A DNA stretch of 64,000 nucleotides. Source: Akkermansiaceae bacterium (GTDB lineage Bacteria; Verrucomicrobiota; Verrucomicrobiia; Verrucomicrobiales; Akkermansiaceae). Position numbers and translations under genes: made by a program. The notes under the pieces are model-generated. The model ran no database searches and was not told where the DNA came from. It saw only the letters and a program-made list of their open reading frames with translations. Below are positions 61,513-64,000 of the stretch, one piece after another. The DNA lies in the NCBI GenBank assembly GCA_025457665.1, contig JALOTY010000012.1, positions 43,545 through 107,544 of the forward strand, in the 5' to 3' direction. Positions within the stretch are counted from its first letter, which is position 1. Every line of letters starts with the position of its first letter.

Positions 61513-64000
61513 TCAGTTGACGTTCGAACCTCCTGTCCCGGATCCACCTGGAGTCCAAGGCACACTCTGAACGGGCGCTTCCAATCCATCCTTGCTGCGG
61601 ATCATCACCGCGCGATCCCCCTCAAAGAGAATCTCCTCATCCCGCGGCGAAATCATGGCATCCCCCACTTTCGCCCACCGGTTCATGGCGGGATAAGGCC
61701 AAATGCTTTCGATCAGGAAATAGCTGTCATATCCATCAGCCCCCCCTGTATCGGGTCGCCAGACGTAGAAGGAATCCGCCGTCTTGAAATCGCGGCTTCC
61801 GAAGTATCCTGAAGCGAGATTCATCTCGCGGCCATAGGACCCGCTGGCGGATTGATCCACAGGATATCCTCCACCCACAAGGTTGATGCCGGACTCCAGG
61901 GGGCGAATGAAATGATTCATCCGAACCTCTCCATAGGAGAGCAGCGAGATCGGAGCCGTACGGTTGTTGTAGAACATGCCCTGGCCGGGAACCATCACAG
62001 TCCCACCCTGATCGGTCATGTTGCTATCCCCCATCAGCACCCACCGGGACGTCGCCGGATTGGCATCCCCTTCATCATACAACCAGTAAATCCGCCAGGC
62101 TCCATTGATGAAAGTCTGGATCTGATCGGCGGTGGACTGGCTGCCACTTGCGCCAAAGGCGGAAGGCGGGAAAATCCCAGCGAGAGTGCGATGCTGGTGA
62201 ACGCTCACACGAGCCCCCGCAAGACCGCCCGGCAAGGGGCCGATGCGGGTGTTGAAGGGCGGCGAGGAAGAATGGAGTTGGGTATCGAAGGCGAGCGTGA
62301 TCCGATTCCCCGCAAGCGACGCGATATCGAATCGATGACCTTCCCAGGGACCCGATGCCACCTCGACAAAGTAGGTCAAACCGGGATCAAGCAACCCCGC
62401 GAGCTCCGATTCCGCTGCAAACTCGATTTCCTGCCCGAACACTGCATCCACCGTGCCCGAGAAAAGTGTCTCCTGCAGGTAGGGAACATGATAGGTCTGG
62501 CAGCAAAGGCCGAAAGCGGTCTCCGTCCAGCCCTCGGGTTCGACATAACTGATCTGGTCCTCATCTCCATCAGGCAAAGCACCGGATCCTCCGTTGTCAT
62601 CCAAGACCGCCTTGATCCGCACAACGCCGCTGCCTGAAGTCATCTGGGTCAGCGTCTCAAGATCATGGATCGTCACGGTTTCAGTGCAGTCGCCATTGTC
62701 AAAACTGGTGGAATTGGCGGAACTCAAAACCACACTTTGCCAAACCGTAGGATTTCCCGGAGTCACGGCATACTCCAGAAGATAGGTAACATTCTCCGCT
62801 GCACCCTTCGGGCGGACAAAGACGCCCTCAATGGTGCCAGACAGACTTGCCGATGGACGAATGATCCAGGCCGTACCATCCAACCATTCCCCCGGCACAC
62901 CGCTGTCATGGGGCATCGCAAACGCGAACTCCGCAAAATTCTCATAGCGATCGAGATCCGGATTACCCGCCGCCAACTCGGTAGGATGGAGTTGCTTCCA
63001 GTCGGCCCAGGTGTCGGGACAGTTGCTGATTTCGACAAAGTCATTGAGCGCGTTCGCCGCTCCTGAGACTACCGTGATCGGCCTGATCTCGTCAGGGTTT
63101 CCACCATCCTTGTCGGACAGGCTCACATAGCCCGCAGGTTGGAGTTCCACCACGCCATACTGGCCGGGCATGAGTCCGGCAAAGCTGTAGCTGCCGTCCG
63201 CCTCGGTGGTGACGGTCACCGGATTACCGCCATCCAGCACCGGATTGCCACTTCCGTCCACGAGCGATAGGATCACTCCCTCGATTGCGGCGTCGCCCGC
63301 ATTGTCATTGTCGGTATCCTCCCAGACCGTGCCGGTGATGGAGCCCGGTTGATAGTAGCCGAAATCGACGCCTGTGAGATCCTGATTGATGCCGAGTGAA
63401 ACGGTGGCGATGTGAAGGCTGCCGATGCCGTCGGGATCATAGCTGCCAATGGATCCGGGCGGCAAGCCTGCGGGATTGAGGCGGACCTGATAGCTGCCGG
63501 ATGTCAGGGGGCCGAACGAGTAGGCACCGTTGCTGTCGGTGGTCGTGGATGGTTCACCCGGATCAAGAGCGCCGTTGCCATCGAGGTCGATGAAGACGGA
63601 AACCCCGGAGACGGGAGGCTCGCCGGAATCGAACTGGCCGTTGGCATTGCTGTCGGTGCGAACGACACCCGCCAGCGTGGATGCCTGGTATTCGAAGTCG
63701 CGGCCGGTCACATTTCCGCCCTCAGCGAGGTCCACGTGAATCTGGTTTGGATTCAGGCCGTCCCGGTCGGCGAGCGTGAAGAGGTGGGACGGCACCGTCG
63801 TGGTGATTTCATGACCACCGGGATAAAGGCCGGTGAACTGATAGGCGCCGTTCAGTCCGGTGGTGGTGGACTGGCTGACATCGTCCGAGGTTCCGGGAAT
63901 GCCGTCGGGGCCGGACCAGGTAAGTGTGACGGTGACGCCGTCAACGGCCGTTTCCCCGCTGTCGGCAATGCCGTTGCCGCCGCCAATCACGACCGTGCCG
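61513..64000 (-). CDS. Large surface protein with SdrD/Cna-B type repeats (5' end outside window)
   Basis: At least 829 residues; the frame is open to the window edge, so the true start is not seen. Visible part begins with at least three Cna-B/SdrD-like domains (DxDGNGxxDxGE, then GxYxFxxLxxGxY motifs, e.g. SNGAYSFGPLTSGSYQV), followed by a DLDRYENFAEFAFA motif and a long beta-rich C-terminal region with DQIQTFINGAWRIYWL and a GINLVGGGYPV block. Likely a secreted surface protein. It ends just 15 bases before the PEP-CTERM gene. Confidence 0.82.
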   Translation of the reverse strand, partial: GTVVIGGGNGIADSGETAVDGVTVTLTWSGPDGIPGTSDDVSQSTTTGLNGAYQFTGLYPGGHEITTTVPSHLFTLADRDGLNPNQIHVDLAEGGNVTGRDFEYQASTLAGVVRTDSNANGQFDSGEPPVSGVSVFIDLDGNGALDPGEPSTTTDSNGAYSFGPLTSGSYQVRLNPAGLPPGSIGSYDPDGIGSLHIATVSLGINQDLTGVDFGYYQPGSITGTVWEDTDNDNAGDAAIEGVILSLVDGSGNPVLDGGNPVTVTTEADGSYSFAGLMPGQYGVVELQPAGYVSLSDKDGGNPDEIRPITVVSGAANALNDFVEISNCPDTWADWKQLHPTELAAGNPDLDRYENFAEFAFAMPHDSGVPGEWLDGTAWIIRPSASLSGTIEGVFVRPKGAAENVTYLLEYAVTPGNPTVWQSVVLSSANSTSFDNGDCTETVTIHDLETLTQMTSGSGVVRIKAVLDDNGGSGALPDGDEDQISYVEPEGWTETAFGLCCQTYHVPYLQETLFSGTVDAVFGQEIEFAAESELAGLLDPGLTYFVEVASGPWEGHRFDIASLAGNRITLAFDTQLHSSSPPFNTRIGPLPGGLAGARVSVHQHRTLAGIFPPSAFGASGSQSTADQIQTFINGAWRIYWLYDEGDANPATSRWVLMGDSNMTDQGGTVMVPGQGMFYNNRTAPISLLSYGEVRMNHFIRPLESGINLVGGGYPVDQSASGSYGREMNLASGYFGSRDFKTADSFYVWRPDTGGADGYDSYFLIESIWPYPAMNRWAKVGDAMISPRDEEILFEGDRAVMIRSKDGLEAPVQSVPWTPGGSGTGGSNVN

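Noticed and set aside
1..64000. Prophage, transposon or integron
   Set aside because: No integrase, transposase, terminal inverted repeats or att-like duplications next to tRNA-Ser were seen.

Overview
The window reads as a chromosomal segment of a GC-rich Verrucomicrobiota bacterium, probably near Verrucomicrobiaceae/Luteolibacter-like lineages. This rests on pseudopilin genes resembling the Verru_Chthon cassette families, an ECF sigma factor of the Rhodopirellula/Verrucomicrobium type paired with a membrane anti-sigma-like protein, several Cys-type sulfatases, a PEP-CTERM protein, a BASS/DUF6807/MBOAT gene mix, and generally weak Shine-Dalgarno sites. No phage, insertion sequence, CRISPR array or plasmid function was seen. 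Taxonomy is inferred from gene families, not from a marker tree.

Layout. 1-3.7 kb: tail of aroB, three pseudopilin-like genes, galE. 3.8-9.4 kb: a P/Q-rich lipoprotein, then a minus-strand run (rhomboid, nuoC, nuoB, ispE, laccase-domain protein, MarR, lipoprotein) and tRNA-Ser. 9.6-15.2 kb: a five-gene, fully ATGA-coupled operon (ECF sigma, membrane protein, two sulfatases, exported protein). 15.5-20.7 kb: a second signalling block (ECF sigma, Ser/Thr kinase-PEGA-SUMF1, OsmC) with a divergent coiled-coil/sensor-like pair. 20.7-26.5 kb: DEAD-box helicase, ruvC, lipB, PH-domain protein; yebC and a BASS transporter on the other strand; DUF6807. 26.6-36.6 kb: surface and envelope genes (MBOAT acyltransferase, GT11, PA14-like anchor, MidA-like methyltransferase, L,D-transpeptidase, beta-helix protein, AW-repeat protein, P-rich exported protein, MFS).

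36.7-43.4 kb: a minus-strand run purH-pdxJ-acpS-lipoprotein-resB-ccsA (cofactor, purine and System II cytochrome c assembly). 43.5-49.9 kb: third sulfatase, a lone OppF-like ATPase, the transglutaminase/alpha-E/ATP-grasp cluster, and a lipoate-ligase-like gene. 50-54 kb: CbiX, a DR2241-like Cys-rich protein, a small LMW-phosphatase-like protein, recQ. 54-60 kb: an RND efflux system with its outer-membrane gene divergent. 60-64 kb: two paralogous exported proteins (one PEP-CTERM) and the 3' part of a large SdrD/Cna-B-type surface protein that leaves the window.

The most unusual signals are: (i) 23 dispersed copies of a 7-mer (CTAACAG/CTGTTAG) that supply otherwise rare TTA/CTA codons and also occur in other frames and outside genes; (ii) the five-gene sigma/anti-sigma/sulfatase operon, in which one sulfatase has lost the catalytic Lys and His of its GKWHLG motif; (iii) intrinsic terminators embedded in the 3' coding end of the convergent neighbour; (iv) a kinase-PEGA-SUMF1 protein between an ECF sigma factor and OsmC; (v) a CbiX/DR2241-like split pair next to a small phosphatase.
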